Source: Microbacterium oleivorans (GTDB lineage: Bacteria; Actinomycetota; Actinomycetes; Actinomycetales; Microbacteriaceae). From it: a DNA stretch of 64,000 nucleotides. Made by a program: the position numbers and the translations under genes. The notes under the pieces were generated by a model, which saw only the letters and a list, made by a program, of their open reading frames with translations, did not search any database and had not been told where the DNA came from. Below, piece after piece: positions 21,288 through 30,515 of this stretch. The first letter of the stretch is position 1; each line of letters begins with the position of its first letter. The stretch covers positions 3,038,001 to 3,102,000 of the forward strand of contig NZ_CP058316.1 of NCBI RefSeq assembly GCF_013389665.1. Direction: 5' to 3'.

Positions 21288-23053
21288 TGGCGACGACACT
21301 TCCGCTCCAGGGCGAACAGCCCTCGGGCCGCCCCACGACCCTTCCGCCGCGCCAAGCGGCGCTGCTCAGCGCATCGCGCGTCGAGCAGAAGGGCAACATC
21401 ATCGTCAAGTGGATCACCTCCACCGACCACAAGACGATCGGGTACATGTACCTGATCGCGTCGGTGCTGTTCTTCCTCCTCGGCGGTGTCATGGCGCTGA
21501 TCATCCGCGCGGAGCTGTTCGAGCCCGGCATGCAGGTCGTGCCCACCAAAGAGCAGTACAACCAGCTGTTCACGATGCACGGCACCATCATGCTGCTCAT
21601 GTTCGCGACGCCGCTGTTCGCCGGATTCGCCAACGCGATCCTGCCGCTCCAGCTCGGCGCGCCCGATGTGGCGTTCCCGCGTCTGAACGCGTTCGCCTTC
21701 TGGCTGTTCCTCTTCGGCTCGATCATCGCCATCTCGGGCTTCCTCACCCCGCAGGGTGCAGCCTCGTTCGGATGGTTCGCGTATCAGCCGCTCGCCAATG
21801 CGACATTCTCGCCCGGCGCCGGTGGCAACCTGTGGATGCTCGGCCTCGGAATGAGCGGTTTCGGCACGATCCTCGGTGGCGTGAACTTCATCACGACGAT
21901 CATCACGATGCGTGCGCCCGGCCTCACCATGTGGCGGATGTCGATCTTCTCGTGGAACACGCTCGTCACGAGCATCCTGATCCTGATGGCGTTCCCGGTG
22001 CTCGCCGCCGCGATCTTCGCCGCGGCATCCGACCGCGTCCTCGGATCTCACATCTACGACCCCGCCAACGGCGGCGTCCTGCTCTGGCAGCACCTCTTCT
22101 GGTTCTTCGGCCACCCCGAGGTCTACATCATCGCTCTGCCGTTCTTCGGCATTGTGTCCGAGATCCTGCCGGTGTTCAGCCGTAAGCCGATCTTCGGATA
22201 CAAGACGCTCATCTACGCAACCATCGCGATCGCGGCGCTCTCGGTCGCGGTGTGGGCTCACCACATGTACGTCACCGGGGCCGTGCTGCTGCCGTTCTTC
22301 GCGCTCATGACGATGTTGATCGCCGTGCCGACAGGCGTGAAGATCTTCAACTGGATCGGAACGATGTGGCGGGGCTCCGTCACCTTCGAGACACCGATGG
22401 TCTTCACCCTCGGCTTCCTGGTGTCGTTCGTCTTCGGTGGCCTCACCGGCGTGATCCTCGCATCGCCGCCGCTGGACTTCCACCTCTCCGACTCGTACTT
22501 CGTCGTCGCGCACTTCCACTACGTCGTCTTCGGAACCGTCGTGTTCGCGATGTTCGCCGGCTTCTACTTCTGGTGGCCGAAGTGGACGGGACGGATGCTC
22601 AACGAGCGCCTCGGCATGGTGCACTTCTGGATGCTGTTCATCGGCTTCCACATGACCTTCCTCATCCAGCACTGGCTGGGCGTGGACGGCATGGTGCGAC
22701 GCTACGCCGACTACTCGGCCGCCGACGGCTGGACCTGGCAGAACCAGGTGTCGACCATCGGCGCGATCGTCCTCGGCGCCTCGATGATCCCGTTCTTCCT
22801 GAACGTGTGGATCACCTCGCGCACCGCGCCGAAGGTCACCGTGAACGACCCGTGGGGCTATGGAGCATCGCTCGAGTGGGCGACCAGCTGCCCGCCGCCG
22901 CGCCACAACTTCACGTCGATCCCGCGGATTCGCAGCGAGCGTCCCGCGTTCGACCTCAACCACCCCGAGGCCGCCATCCCGGTCGGCGTGGGCCCTGCGA
23001 AGGATGCCCCCGATGCGCCGGTTGTGGACGTCGCCGATGGAGAGGTGAAGTAA
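21287..23053 (+). CDS. ctaD: CtaD, cytochrome c oxidase subunit I
   Basis: Catalytic heme-copper subunit of the proton-pumping aa3 oxidase, 588 residues with about 12 membrane helices. Ligand motifs include FTMHGTIM (low-spin heme His), [14 protein letters not shown] (CuB His and cross-linked Tyr), AHHMYVTG, and [17 protein letters not shown] with the heme a and a3 histidines. ATG 21287 overlaps the ctaC stop by one base. A long cytoplasmic C-terminus is present. ctaF starts immediately after the stop. Confidence 0.97.
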   Translation: MATTLPLQGEQPSGRPTTLPPRQAALLSASRVEQKGNIIVKWITSTDHKTIGYMYLIASVLFFLLGGVMALIIRAELFEPGMQVVPTKEQYNQLFTMHGTIMLLMFATPLFAGFANAILPLQLGAPDVAFPRLNAFAFWLFLFGSIIAISGFLTPQGAASFGWFAYQPLANATFSPGAGGNLWMLGLGMSGFGTILGGVNFITTIITMRAPGLTMWRMSIFSWNTLVTSILILMAFPVLAAAIFAAASDRVLGSHIYDPANGGVLLWQHLFWFFGHPEVYIIALPFFGIVSEILPVFSRKPIFGYKTLIYATIAIAALSVAVWAHHMYVTGAVLLPFFALMTMLIAVPTGVKIFNWIGTMWRGSVTFETPMVFTLGFLVSFVFGGLTGVILASPPLDFHLSDSYFVVAHFHYVVFGTVVFAMFAGFYFWWPKWTGRMLNERLGMVHFWMLFIGFHMTFLIQHWLGVDGMVRRYADYSAADGWTWQNQVSTIGAIVLGASMIPFFLNVWITSRTAPKVTVNDPWGYGASLEWATSCPPPRHNFTSIPRIRSERPAFDLNHPEAAIPVGVGPAKDAPDAPVVDVADGEVK

Positions 23054-23491
23054 GTGAAGACCAACATCAACCTCTGGTGGGTGCTGACGTGGTTCTTCTT
23101 CGCGGTGTTCGTCACGTACACCGTCTGGAACCTCGTCGGCAACACGGGCCAGGAGCTGTGGTGGCACCGCATCGAGTGGGTCGGATCGACCGCTCTGCTG
23201 TTCACCGGCTTCATGGGCGCGATGATCGCGTTCTACGTGTCACGCGTGCACAAGGCGCAGGGCGGCGAGCTGCCCGAGGACTCGCTCACGGCCGACATCG
23301 ATGACGGTGACCCCGAGCTCGGCGAGTTCAGCCCGTGGTCGTGGTGGCCGCTCGTTCTCGCCTTCGCCGCAGCCGTGTTCATCATCGGTCTCGCGGTGGG
23401 CCAGTTCCTCCTTCCGATCGGCTTCGCGATCTTCGTCGTCGCCATCGTCGGCTGGGTCTACGAGTACTACCGCGGATACTTCGCACGCTGA
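23054..23491 (+). CDS. ctaF: CtaF, cytochrome c oxidase subunit IV (actinobacterial)
   Basis: Small accessory subunit of the actinobacterial aa3 oxidase, 145 residues with four hydrophobic helices and an acidic loop near residues 75-93 (DSLTADIDDGDPELGEF). It begins with GTG directly after the ctaD stop, so translation is coupled. A strong stem-loop follows 24 nt after the stop. ctaE (subunit III) is not in this operon but lies with qcrCAB. Confidence 0.92.
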   Translation: MKTNINLWWVLTWFFFAVFVTYTVWNLVGNTGQELWWHRIEWVGSTALLFTGFMGAMIAFYVSRVHKAQGGELPEDSLTADIDDGDPELGEFSPWSWWPLVLAFAAAVFIIGLAVGQFLLPIGFAIFVVAIVGWVYEYYRGYFAR

Positions 23492-23514
23492 GCCGGTCGC
23501 GGACGCCCGCGTCG

Positions 23515-23552
23515 GACGATGGCCATCGCACTCCGGTGCGGTGGCCATCGTC
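23515..23552 (+). terminator. Terminator of the ctaC-ctaD-ctaF operon
   Basis: A 17-bp stem (23515-23531 with 23536-23552) with one G-U pair and a 4-nt loop. Pyrimidine-rich TCGTCTTCACC follows in place of a pure T-run. Confidence 0.75.
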
Positions 23553-23797
23553 GTCTTCACCGGCGCGTCCGTGCGGTTGCGCCGCTGCATCCCGCCCATC
23601 GCGCTGACCCGACACGCGGACGTTCGCGTCGAGATCGGAGGATCCTCCGCCGATCTATCCGAGGTAGGCGTGATTGTCCGTACTTGCCGCGCGCCCCAAG
23701 CCGCGAGCTCGGCTCCTGCGCCGCGAGCTCGGCCCCTGCGCCGCGAGCTCGGCCCCTGCGCCGCGTTGGAGCCGGCCGGCACGCTGTGTGAGGGCTC
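23553..23797. other. Intergenic region between ctaF and the rhodanese gene
   Basis: The 306-nt gap from 23492 holds the ctaF terminator and three tandem 20-bp repeats. I see no credible gene in it; the open frames lack start signals and have shadow-like composition. Confidence 0.6.
23701..23760. repeat. Three tandem 20-bp repeats
   Basis: Three adjacent copies of CCGCGAGCTCGGCYCCTGCG. Copies 2 and 3 are identical and copy 1 differs by one base. A truncated fourth copy (CCGCG) follows. Each unit contains the palindrome CGAGCTCG. They lie between the convergent ctaF and rhodanese genes. Confidence 0.9.
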
Positions 23798-24205
23798 TCA
23801 GGGGCGGAGGAGAGCGACCAGGGGGTCGGAGATGCGGGGGAGGGGGCCGCTGGCGTTCTCGACGGGATAACCCTCTCGTGCCCAGTACTCGTAGCCGCCG
23901 ATCATCTCGCGGACACGGTAGCCGAGCCGGGCGAACTCGATCGCTGCGCGTGTTCCCCCATTGCATCCCGGGCTCCAGCAGTAGACGACTACGTCGCGGT
24001 CGCGATCGATCTGCGCGGCGGCTCGGTGAGCGATCTCCCGGTGCGGCAGGTGCACGGCACCGATCACGTGGCCCTGGTCCCACGCGGCCGCGCTCCGGAC
24101 GTCGACGAGGGTGAACGGTTCGCCCGCGCGCTGCGCGTCGAAGACGTCCGACGCGTCGGTCTCGTGGTCGAGCTTGGCGGTGAAGTATGCGAGTGCATCT
24201 GTCAT
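23798..24205 (-). CDS. Rhodanese-like sulfurtransferase
   Basis: Single rhodanese domain of 135 residues. The active-site loop CNGGTR has the C-X4-R form, preceded by VVVYCWSPG; VDVRSAAAWDQGHVIGAVHLP is the CDC25/rhodanese core. It probably handles sulfane sulfur or persulfides; the acceptor is unknown. ATG 24205 is preferred because a minus-strand TAGCGT (24218-24213) lies 7 nt upstream; GTG 24214 would overlap that hexamer. It is downstream of qcrB on the same strand but has its own promoter. Confidence 0.85.
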   Translation of the reverse strand: MTDALAYFTAKLDHETDASDVFDAQRAGEPFTLVDVRSAAAWDQGHVIGAVHLPHREIAHRAAAQIDRDRDVVVYCWSPGCNGGTRAAIEFARLGYRVREMIGGYEYWAREGYPVENASGPLPRISDPLVALLRP

Positions 24206-24212
24206 GACGGCC

Positions 24213-24218
24213 ACGCTA
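24213..24218 (-). promoter_or_regulatory. -10 element of the rhodanese gene
   Basis: Minus-strand TAGCGT, 7 nt before ATG 24205, with no ribosome-binding site between them. Confidence 0.4.
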
Positions 24219-24233
24219 CGCAGACACGACAGC

Positions 24234-24265
24234 GGCGGGGTGCGACCTGTCGGTCACACCCCGCC
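24234..24265 (-). terminator. Hairpin after qcrB
   Basis: GGCGGGGTG and CACCCCGCC form a 9-bp stem. After one mismatch, GACC/GGTC continue it with a 4-nt loop. It lies 22 nt beyond the qcrB stop and just upstream of the rhodanese -10. No T-run is present. Confidence 0.6.
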
Positions 24266-24286
24266 GGAATCCGGACAGCTCGGGGA

Positions 24287-26137
24287 TCAGTCCTTCTTGT
24301 GACCCTTGCCGGCGTCGGTATCCTCGTCCGGAACGATGATGTTCGAGGGGCGGTTCGCCGTCTCGACGCCCTTGCCGTCGTCGATCGGGCGATGAGGTGC
24401 ATCGGGAACGCCGGCGCGGTCACGCGCCCCCTGGAGCTCCGCGTCCTCTTCCTCGGCGATGTGCTCGAGGTCGTGATGGGCGTGGGCCCGCGCCGCTTCG
24501 AGCTCGCCCTGCGTGAGGGGAGCGAGGCGATCCTCGAAGAACCAGCGCGAGAGACCGGCACGGATGTTCTCGTGCCACGGGATGCGGCCCTGGTCGTTCG
24601 GGCGCACGACGAGCGGTGCGTTCGTGGTGTAGTCCACGAGCTTGACCAGCTCGTACTCATCGACGGGCTGGTGCACCTCGATGTACTCGCCGCCGGGCAG
24701 ACGGACGATGCGACCGGACTCGTAGCCGTGCAACGCGATCTCGCGGTCCTTCTTCTGAAGCGCGATGCAGATGCGCTTCGTCACGAAGTACGCCACCACC
24801 GGGCCGAGGATCAGCATCGCCTGGAGCGTGTGGATGACACCCTCCATCGTGAGGTGGAAATGCGTGGCGATGATGTCGGAGGATGCCGCGGCCCACAGCA
24901 CCGCGTAGAACGTGACGCCGGCGGCACCGACGGCCGTCCGCGTCGCCGCGTTGCGCGGACGCTCGGCGATGTGGTGCTCGCGCTTGTCGCCGGTGAGCCA
25001 GGCCTCGATGAAGGGGTACACCATGACGATGACGATGAACAGACCCAGGCCGACGAGCGGCACGAGGATGTTGAGCGACCAGGTGCGGTCGAACAGGACG
25101 AACTCCCAATGCGGCGGCACGAGGCGCAACGCGCCGTCGGCGAAGCCGATGTACCAGTCGGGCTGGGTGCCGGCGGACACGGGGGAGGGGTCGTACGGCC
25201 CGTAGTTCCAGATGGGGTTGATCGTGAAGATCGCCGCGATGAGCACCAGCACGCCGAAGACGATGAAGAAGAAGCCACCCATCTTCGACATGTAGACGGG
25301 CATCATCGGGTAGCCCACGACGTTGCCGTTCGTGCGCGCCGGGCCGGCGAACTGCGTGTGCTTGTTGACGATCATCAGCATCAGGTGGGCTGCGATCAGG
25401 GCGACGAGGATCGCGGGCAGCAGCAGGATGTGCAGCGCGTAGAGGCGTCCCACGATCTCGGTACCCGGGAACTCCCCGCCGAACAGCAGGAACGAGGTCC
25501 ACGTGCCGATCAGGGGGATGCCCTTGATCATGCCGTCGATGATGCGGAGGCCGTTGCCGGAGAGGACGTCGTCGGGGAGCGAGTAACCGGTGAAGCCCTC
25601 GGCCATCGCGAGGATGAAGAGGATGAAGCCGATGACCCAGTTCAGCTCGCGGGGCTTGCGGAACGCGCCGGTGAAGAACACGCGCAGCATGTGGACGCCG
25701 ATGCCCGCGACGAACACGAGCGCCGCCCAGTGGTGCAGCTGGCGGACCAGCAGACCCCCGCGGATGTCGAACGAGATCTCGAGAGTGGAGGCCATGGCCG
25801 CCGACATCTCGAGGCCGCGCATCGGGGCGTAGGCGCCGTAGTAGTGCGTCTCGGCCATCGAGGCCTCGAAGAAGAACGTGAGGAACGTTCCCGAGAGGAG
25901 GACGACGACGAAGGACCACAGCGCGATCTCGCCGAGCATGAACGACCAGTGGTCGGGGAAGATCTTGCGACCGAGCTCCTTGACCAGGCCCGAGATGCTC
26001 GTGCGCTCGTCGAGATAGTTCGCGACGCCACCGACGAACTTGCCGCCGAGCGGCTTGTCCGACGGACGGGTCGGGCCGTCAGTGTGGACCGCGGGTGCGG
26101 TCGTGACGTTCTCCGTGGGGTGGGTGGAGGTGCTCAA
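24287..26137 (-). CDS. qcrB: QcrB, cytochrome bc1 (bcc) complex cytochrome b subunit
   Basis: Diheme cytochrome b that oxidises menaquinol in the bcc-aa3 supercomplex. The 616-residue protein includes HHWAALVFVAGIGVHMLRV (heme ligands), GYSLPDDVLSGNGLR, and the quinone-site region PDWYIGF in the C-terminal half. The charged C-terminal extension beyond the last helix is an actinobacterial trait. It starts with TTG 26137, whose bases overlap the qcrA stop (TTGA). It is the last gene of ctaE-qcrC-qcrA-qcrB. Confidence 0.95.
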   Translation of the reverse strand: MSTSTHPTENVTTAPAVHTDGPTRPSDKPLGGKFVGGVANYLDERTSISGLVKELGRKIFPDHWSFMLGEIALWSFVVVLLSGTFLTFFFEASMAETHYYGAYAPMRGLEMSAAMASTLEISFDIRGGLLVRQLHHWAALVFVAGIGVHMLRVFFTGAFRKPRELNWVIGFILFILAMAEGFTGYSLPDDVLSGNGLRIIDGMIKGIPLIGTWTSFLLFGGEFPGTEIVGRLYALHILLLPAILVALIAAHLMLMIVNKHTQFAGPARTNGNVVGYPMMPVYMSKMGGFFFIVFGVLVLIAAIFTINPIWNYGPYDPSPVSAGTQPDWYIGFADGALRLVPPHWEFVLFDRTWSLNILVPLVGLGLFIVIVMVYPFIEAWLTGDKREHHIAERPRNAATRTAVGAAGVTFYAVLWAAASSDIIATHFHLTMEGVIHTLQAMLILGPVVAYFVTKRICIALQKKDREIALHGYESGRIVRLPGGEYIEVHQPVDEYELVKLVDYTTNAPLVVRPNDQGRIPWHENIRAGLSRWFFEDRLAPLTQGELEAARAHAHHDLEHIAEEEDAELQGARDRAGVPDAPHRPIDDGKGVETANRPSNIIVPDEDTDAGKGHKKD

Positions 26138-27210
26138 TGACGCTCCCAGAAGCTCGGGCCGACGGGTTCGGTGAAGTCGCTGCGTGCGACCAGGTAGCCC
26201 TCGTCGTCGACGGTGATCGGGAGCTGCGGCAGCGGACGTGCGGCGGGGCCGAAGATGACGGCCGCCGCGTTGGTGACGTCGAACTGCGACTGGTGGCACG
26301 GGCAGAGGAGGTGGTGCGTCTGCTGCTCGTACAGCGCGACGGGGCAGCCCACGTGGGTGCACACCTTCGAGTAGGCGACGATGCCGTCGTACGACCAGTC
26401 CTTGCGGTCCTCGGCCTCGTTGAGCTGCTCGGGGAGCAGGCGCATGAGGAGCACGATCGCCTTGGCCTTCTCCTCGAGGTAGCCGTCGTGGTGCGGGAGC
26501 GTCGCGAGGGACTCGGGGATGACGTGGACGGCCGAGCCCAGGGTCAGGTCGGCGGCACGGATCGGCTTGCCGGTGGGGTCGTGCGCGAGCCGCATCCCCT
26601 CTTCCCACATCGTGTGCTTCAGCAGGTACACCGGGTCGCCCGCGTGCGGGTGATCGGGGGAGCTGTGCGGTGCGAGGCCGCGGAACAGCGTGATGCCGGG
26701 AAGGATGGATGCCGCGAGTGCGACGAACAGCGAGTTGCGCACCATCGTGCGGCGGCCGAAGCCGGACTCGTTGTTGGCGTCGGTGAAGACCTGGACCGCA
26801 GCGGCACGGGTGTCGTCGCTGCCACGCGTGGCGTGGCGCTCCTCGATGAACTCGGTGTCGTTCATCACGGCCTTGGACCAGTGGATGGCGCCGATACCGA
26901 TGGCCAGGAGCGCCGTGGCGATACCCAGCCCGATGAACAGGTTGTTCCGGCGGATGTCGCTGATCAGCCCGCTCTCGATCGGGAAGATCAGGTACGCCGC
27001 GATCGCCCAGATGCTGGCCGCGGCCGACAGGTAGAACAGCGTGTACACGGTGCGGACCGCCCGCGTCATGGCGGCGGGGTCCTGGTCGGTGATGCGCTTG
27101 CGGTGGGGTGCGAGCCCGGGGTTCTGCACCGGGTCGGACACCGCGACGGCGAGCCCCGATGAGGGCACCAGGGAAGCAGGAACCTGCTCGGGCGCCTTCT
27201 CGTCAGCCAT
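26134..27210 (-). CDS. qcrA: QcrA, Rieske iron-sulfur subunit
   Basis: [2Fe-2S] subunit of the bcc complex. It has 358 residues with three N-terminal membrane helices (about 55-80, 90-110 and 165-185), typical of actinobacteria, in place of one. The cluster motifs are CTHVGCP and CPCHQSQFD. ATG 27210 has AAGGAG 5 nt upstream. The stop overlaps the qcrB TTG. Confidence 0.96.
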   Translation of the reverse strand: MADEKAPEQVPASLVPSSGLAVAVSDPVQNPGLAPHRKRITDQDPAAMTRAVRTVYTLFYLSAAASIWAIAAYLIFPIESGLISDIRRNNLFIGLGIATALLAIGIGAIHWSKAVMNDTEFIEERHATRGSDDTRAAAVQVFTDANNESGFGRRTMVRNSLFVALAASILPGITLFRGLAPHSSPDHPHAGDPVYLLKHTMWEEGMRLAHDPTGKPIRAADLTLGSAVHVIPESLATLPHHDGYLEEKAKAIVLLMRLLPEQLNEAEDRKDWSYDGIVAYSKVCTHVGCPVALYEQQTHHLLCPCHQSQFDVTNAAAVIFGPAARPLPQLPITVDDEGYLVARSDFTEPVGPSFWERH

Positions 27211-27246
27211 TTTGCTCCTTGTGCGTTGCTTCGATCGTCACGGTTC

Positions 27247-28047
27247 TCAGTTCGACTTCGCGGTGATCCACACCGTGATGGCGACGAGCCCGCCGATACC
27301 GAAGATCCAGATGAACAGACCCTCCGAGACCGGCCCGAGCGACCCGAGCGACAGGCCGCCGGGGGAGTTCTCGGTCGGACGCAGCATCAGGTAGCTGATG
27401 ATGTCGCGCTTCTCCTCGGTGGTGAGGGTCATGTCGTTGAAGACGGGCATGTTCTGCGGGCCCGTGACCATGGCTGCGTACATGTGCAGCGGCGAGGTGG
27501 TCGTCAGCGGCGGCGCATACTTGCCCTCGGTCAGGGCGCCACCGGCACCGGCGACGTTGTGGCACATCGCGCAGTTGATCCGGAAGAGCTCGGCGCCGTG
27601 CGAGACGTCGCCCTCGCCGTCGAGGACCTCCGACTCGGGGTAGGTCGGGCCGGGGGCCTCGGACTGCACCCAGGCTGCGATCGCCTCGATCTGCTCCTGC
27701 GTGAACTGGACGGGCTTCTGCGGCGCCTGCGGCCCCTGCATCTGCAGCGGCATGCGGCCGGTCGCGACCTGGAACTCGACAGACAGCTCGCCGACACCGT
27801 AGAGCGACGGGCCGTCGTTCGTGCCCTCGAGATTGAGGCCGTGGCAGGTGGCGCAGTTGGCCTGGAACAGCTTCTTGCCGTCCTCGACGGTCAGCGTGGA
27901 TGCCGTCTGCGTCGTGTCTCCGGCTGCCATCGCAGCGGTGGCGCCGGCGTAGCCTCCGCCGGTGACGAGCAGGCCGATGCCGATCAGCGCGGCGGCTGCC
28001 CACTTGCTGCGGCGGCCTCCGTTGCGGCGCGGGTTCTTGGATGCCAT
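27247..28047 (-). CDS. qcrC: QcrC, diheme cytochrome c subunit
   Basis: Cytochrome cc subunit that carries electrons inside the supercomplex, replacing a soluble cytochrome c. The 266-residue protein has an N-terminal membrane/signal helix (about 16-40), two CxxCH heme sites (CATCH at 65-69, CAMCH at about 165) and a C-terminal membrane helix. ATG 28047 gives the usual short basic start MASKNPRRNGGRR. A GGAG motif is close upstream. It lies 17 bp after ctaE. Confidence 0.95.
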   Translation of the reverse strand: MASKNPRRNGGRRSKWAAAALIGIGLLVTGGGYAGATAAMAAGDTTQTASTLTVEDGKKLFQANCATCHGLNLEGTNDGPSLYGVGELSVEFQVATGRMPLQMQGPQAPQKPVQFTQEQIEAIAAWVQSEAPGPTYPESEVLDGEGDVSHGAELFRINCAMCHNVAGAGGALTEGKYAPPLTTTSPLHMYAAMVTGPQNMPVFNDMTLTTEEKRDIISYLMLRPTENSPGGLSLGSLGPVSEGLFIWIFGIGGLVAITVWITAKSN

Positions 28048-28064
28048 GAGTGAATCAGCTCCGG

Positions 28065-28709
28065 TTACTTCAGGAAGTAGATGACGGCGAACAGGACGAG
28101 CCACACAACGTCGACGAAGTGCCAGTAGTACGACACGACGATGGCGGAGGTCATCTCTTTCCGGCCGAAGTTCTTGACGGCGAAGGCGCGCCCGATGACG
28201 AGAAGGAACGCCACGAGTCCACCGGTGACGTGCAGGGCGTGGAACCCGGTGGTGATGTAGAAGGCGGACGCGTACGAGTCGGCCTGGATGGGCATGCCCT
28301 CGGCGATCAGCGTGGCGTACTCCCACACCTGACCCGAGACGAAGATCGCGCCCATGACGAAGGTGAGGAAGAACCACTCGACCATGCCCCACTTGCGCAG
28401 GTTCCAGATCGTTCCCGAGCGGTAGGGGCGGAAGTGCTCGGCGTTGTGCACGCCGATCTGGGCCGTCACCGACGAGAGCACGAGGACGAGCGTGTTGACC
28501 GCGGCGAACGGGATGTTCAGCAGTTCGGTGCGGTCGGCCCAGAGCTCGGGGGAGGTGTTGCGCAGGGTGAAGTAGATCGCGAAGAGCCCCGCGAAGAACA
28601 TCACCTCGCTGCCGAGCCACACGATGGTGCCCACAGCGACCGGGTCCGGCCGCTTGACCGAGCGCAGGGCCTGGGAATACGTCGCTGGAGTGGTCGTCAC
28701 GGCATCCAT
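28065..28709 (-). CDS. ctaE: CtaE, cytochrome c oxidase subunit III
   Basis: Integral subunit III of the aa3 oxidase, 214 residues and five helices in the short actinobacterial form. Motifs are GTIVWLGSEVMFFAGLFAIYF and the C-terminal FHALHVTGGLVAF and YYWHFVDVVWL. ATG 28709 (MDAVTTTPATYS) gives the usual short N-terminus. ATG 28739 is an in-frame alternative ten codons upstream. Neither has a clear ribosome-binding site. It heads ctaE-qcrC-qcrA-qcrB and is divergent from trpD. Confidence 0.93.
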   Translation of the reverse strand: MDAVTTTPATYSQALRSVKRPDPVAVGTIVWLGSEVMFFAGLFAIYFTLRNTSPELWADRTELLNIPFAAVNTLVLVLSSVTAQIGVHNAEHFRPYRSGTIWNLRKWGMVEWFFLTFVMGAIFVSGQVWEYATLIAEGMPIQADSYASAFYITTGFHALHVTGGLVAFLLVIGRAFAVKNFGRKEMTSAIVVSYYWHFVDVVWLVLFAVIYFLK

Positions 28710-28816
28710 TATGGCCGATTCGGAGGGAGGTTTCTGCATCGCTGAAGGTCGAGTACGACTCGGTCGAGGTTAGGGCCGCCTAAGAATCCACCGAAAGGAG
28801 CCTCAGAACCGGCCGA

Positions 28817-28822
28817 TAGGAT
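28817..28822 (+). promoter_or_regulatory. -10 element of trpD
   Basis: TAGGAT lies 8 nt before the trpD ATG, suggesting a leaderless or nearly leaderless mRNA. Confidence 0.45.
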
Positions 28823-28830
28823 CGTGTGTC

Positions 28831-29880
28831 ATGGCTCAGCACGCGTGGCGCGACATCCTGACGGATCTTCTCGAGGGGCGCGATCTCAGCGTGTCGGATG
28901 CCACCTGGGCCATGCGCGAGGTCATGGCCGGGCGCGCGACATCGTCGCAGCTGGCCGGTTTCCTGGTGGCCCTCCGCGCCAAGGGCGAGACCGTGGACGA
29001 GATCGTCGGCTTCCGCGATGCGATCCTCGAGGCGGCTCTGCCCCTGTCGGTCCCCACGGATGCCCTCGACATCGTCGGTACCGGCGGCGACCGCTTCGGC
29101 ACGGTCAACGTCTCGACGATGGCCTCGATCGTCGCCGCAGCGAGTGGTGTCCCCGTCGTCAAGCACGGCAACAAGGCCGCGAGTTCGAAGTCCGGGTCCT
29201 CCGACGTGCTCGCCGCCCTCGGCATCGACCTGTCGCTCGATCCCGCCGGCGTGGCGCGGGTGCTCGACGAGGCGGGAATCACCTTCGCGTTCGCCTCGGC
29301 CTTCCACCCCGGATTCCGCCACGCCGGCCCCACCCGCGCCGAGCTGGGCATCCCCACCGTCTTCAACTTCCTCGGTCCGCTGTGCAACCCGGCACGTGCC
29401 GAGGCCAACGCGGTCGGCGTCGCGCACCTCGACCGGGTGCCGCTCATCACGGGCGTCTTCCGTACGCGCGGCGCGACAGCGCTGGTGTTCCGCGGCGACG
29501 ACGGACTGGACGAGCTGACGACGACCGGTCACAGCCGGATCTGGGAGGTCAGTCGCGGCGACATCCACGAGCACGATCTCGATCCGCGCGACCTGGGGAT
29601 CCCGCTCGCGCGCATCGATGACCTGTTGGGTGGCGATCCGGAACACAACGCCGAGGTGGTGCGGCGCGTGCTGGCCGGCGACGCCGGCCCGGTGCGCGAC
29701 ATCGTGCTGCTGAACGCCGCGGCCGGGATCGTCGCCTATCGGCTCTGGCGCGAGTCGGGGGAGGTCCAGCGGCCGATCCTCGAGCGTCTGGCGGAGGCGA
29801 CCGAGACGGCCGCCGAGGCGATCGACTCCGGCGGTGCGGCGAAGACGCTCGAGGCGTGGGTCGCAGCCACGCATCGCTGA
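28831..29880 (+). CDS. trpD: TrpD, anthranilate phosphoribosyltransferase
   Basis: Transfers phosphoribose from PRPP to anthranilate in tryptophan synthesis. The 349-residue protein has VGTGGDRFGTVNVST (PRPP-binding), KHGNKAASSKSGSSDVL, and the FAFASAFHPGFRHAG region. Other trp genes are not adjacent; trpD next to the ctaE-qcr operon is a common actinobacterial arrangement. Confidence 0.96.
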   Translation: MAQHAWRDILTDLLEGRDLSVSDATWAMREVMAGRATSSQLAGFLVALRAKGETVDEIVGFRDAILEAALPLSVPTDALDIVGTGGDRFGTVNVSTMASIVAAASGVPVVKHGNKAASSKSGSSDVLAALGIDLSLDPAGVARVLDEAGITFAFASAFHPGFRHAGPTRAELGIPTVFNFLGPLCNPARAEANAVGVAHLDRVPLITGVFRTRGATALVFRGDDGLDELTTTGHSRIWEVSRGDIHEHDLDPRDLGIPLARIDDLLGGDPEHNAEVVRRVLAGDAGPVRDIVLLNAAAGIVAYRLWRESGEVQRPILERLAEATETAAEAIDSGGAAKTLEAWVAATHR

Positions 29881-29939
29881 GGTCTGACCACTTCGGATTC
29901 TCACGGCGGGCGGACCGGCGGGCGGCTGCGGGCGGTGCA

Positions 29940-29945
29940 TAGCGT
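29940..29945 (+). promoter_or_regulatory. Possible -10 of the 30-kb membrane protein gene
   Basis: TAGCGT lies 26 nt before the ATG; the leader contains GAGGAGG. Confidence 0.35.
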
Positions 29946-29971
29946 GAGGGCAACGATCCGAGGAGGAACCG

Positions 29972-30466
29972 ATGTCCCACACCGCCACCCACACCGCCGA
30001 CACGGTGGAGGCGCCCACCCGCCGCACCGGCCTGGTCAAGCTCCTGGGCAGCCTGGGCGTGCTCGGAGGGGTCGTCCTGATCATCGGCGGCATCGTCGTC
30101 TGGTCGATCGTGTCGTCGCAGCTGCGGGCCGAGAACATCACCGTGCCCGATGACGCGGCCGCCTTCCAGGGGCAGACGGTTGCGGGTCCCTTCACCGCGT
30201 TCGTCCAGGCCGACATCATCCAGCACCATGCGCTCGACGCGTCGGGCGGCAAGACCTACGCCGAGCTGGACAAGGACGACCCGGTGCGCGCGACCATGAT
30301 GAACGCGTCGTTCCTGCGGGCCTCGCTGTTCACGTCCGTGGTCTCGTTCGGCGTCGCCGCCTTCGCGATGGGCATGGGTATCCTGTCGATCATCTTCGGC
30401 TTCGCGATCCACCGCCTGGCCTCGGCCCCGGTGGTCGTCCGCCGCACCGCGGTGACCTCCGGCTGA
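29972..30466 (+). CDS. Two-helix membrane protein, unknown function
   Basis: The 164-residue protein has a short cytoplasmic N-terminus and a helix at about 23-50. An extracytoplasmic loop of about 60 residues (contains AENITVPDDAAAFQG and AFVQADIIQHHAL) and a C-terminal helix region (about 110-150) follow. Similar actinobacterial proteins are often labelled aromatic ring-opening dioxygenase LigA, but I see no dioxygenase motif, so that name should not be used. GAGGAGG precedes ATG 29972. A hairpin follows the stop. Confidence 0.75.
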   Translation: MSHTATHTADTVEAPTRRTGLVKLLGSLGVLGGVVLIIGGIVVWSIVSSQLRAENITVPDDAAAFQGQTVAGPFTAFVQADIIQHHALDASGGKTYAELDKDDPVRATMMNASFLRASLFTSVVSFGVAAFAMGMGILSIIFGFAIHRLASAPVVVRRTAVTSG

Positions 30467-30481
30467 TCAAGGAGGGACCGG

Positions 30482-30501
30482 ACCCGTGCCTCGGCACGGG
30501 T
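30482..30501 (+). terminator. Short terminator-like hairpin
   Basis: ACCCGTGCC and GGCACGGGT pair perfectly around a very short loop, and TTT follows. It lies 16 nt after the membrane protein gene. It argues against GTG 30486 as the start of the next gene. Confidence 0.55.
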
Positions 30502-30515
30502 TTCGGCGTATGCGC

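Noticed and set aside
23701..23760. Tandem repeats as a CRISPR array
   Set aside because: The 20-bp units are directly adjacent with no spacers, and there are no cas genes in the window.
29972..30466. Naming this protein aromatic ring-opening dioxygenase LigA
   Set aside because: That label is carried by similar database entries, but the sequence shows only two membrane helices and no dioxygenase metal motif.
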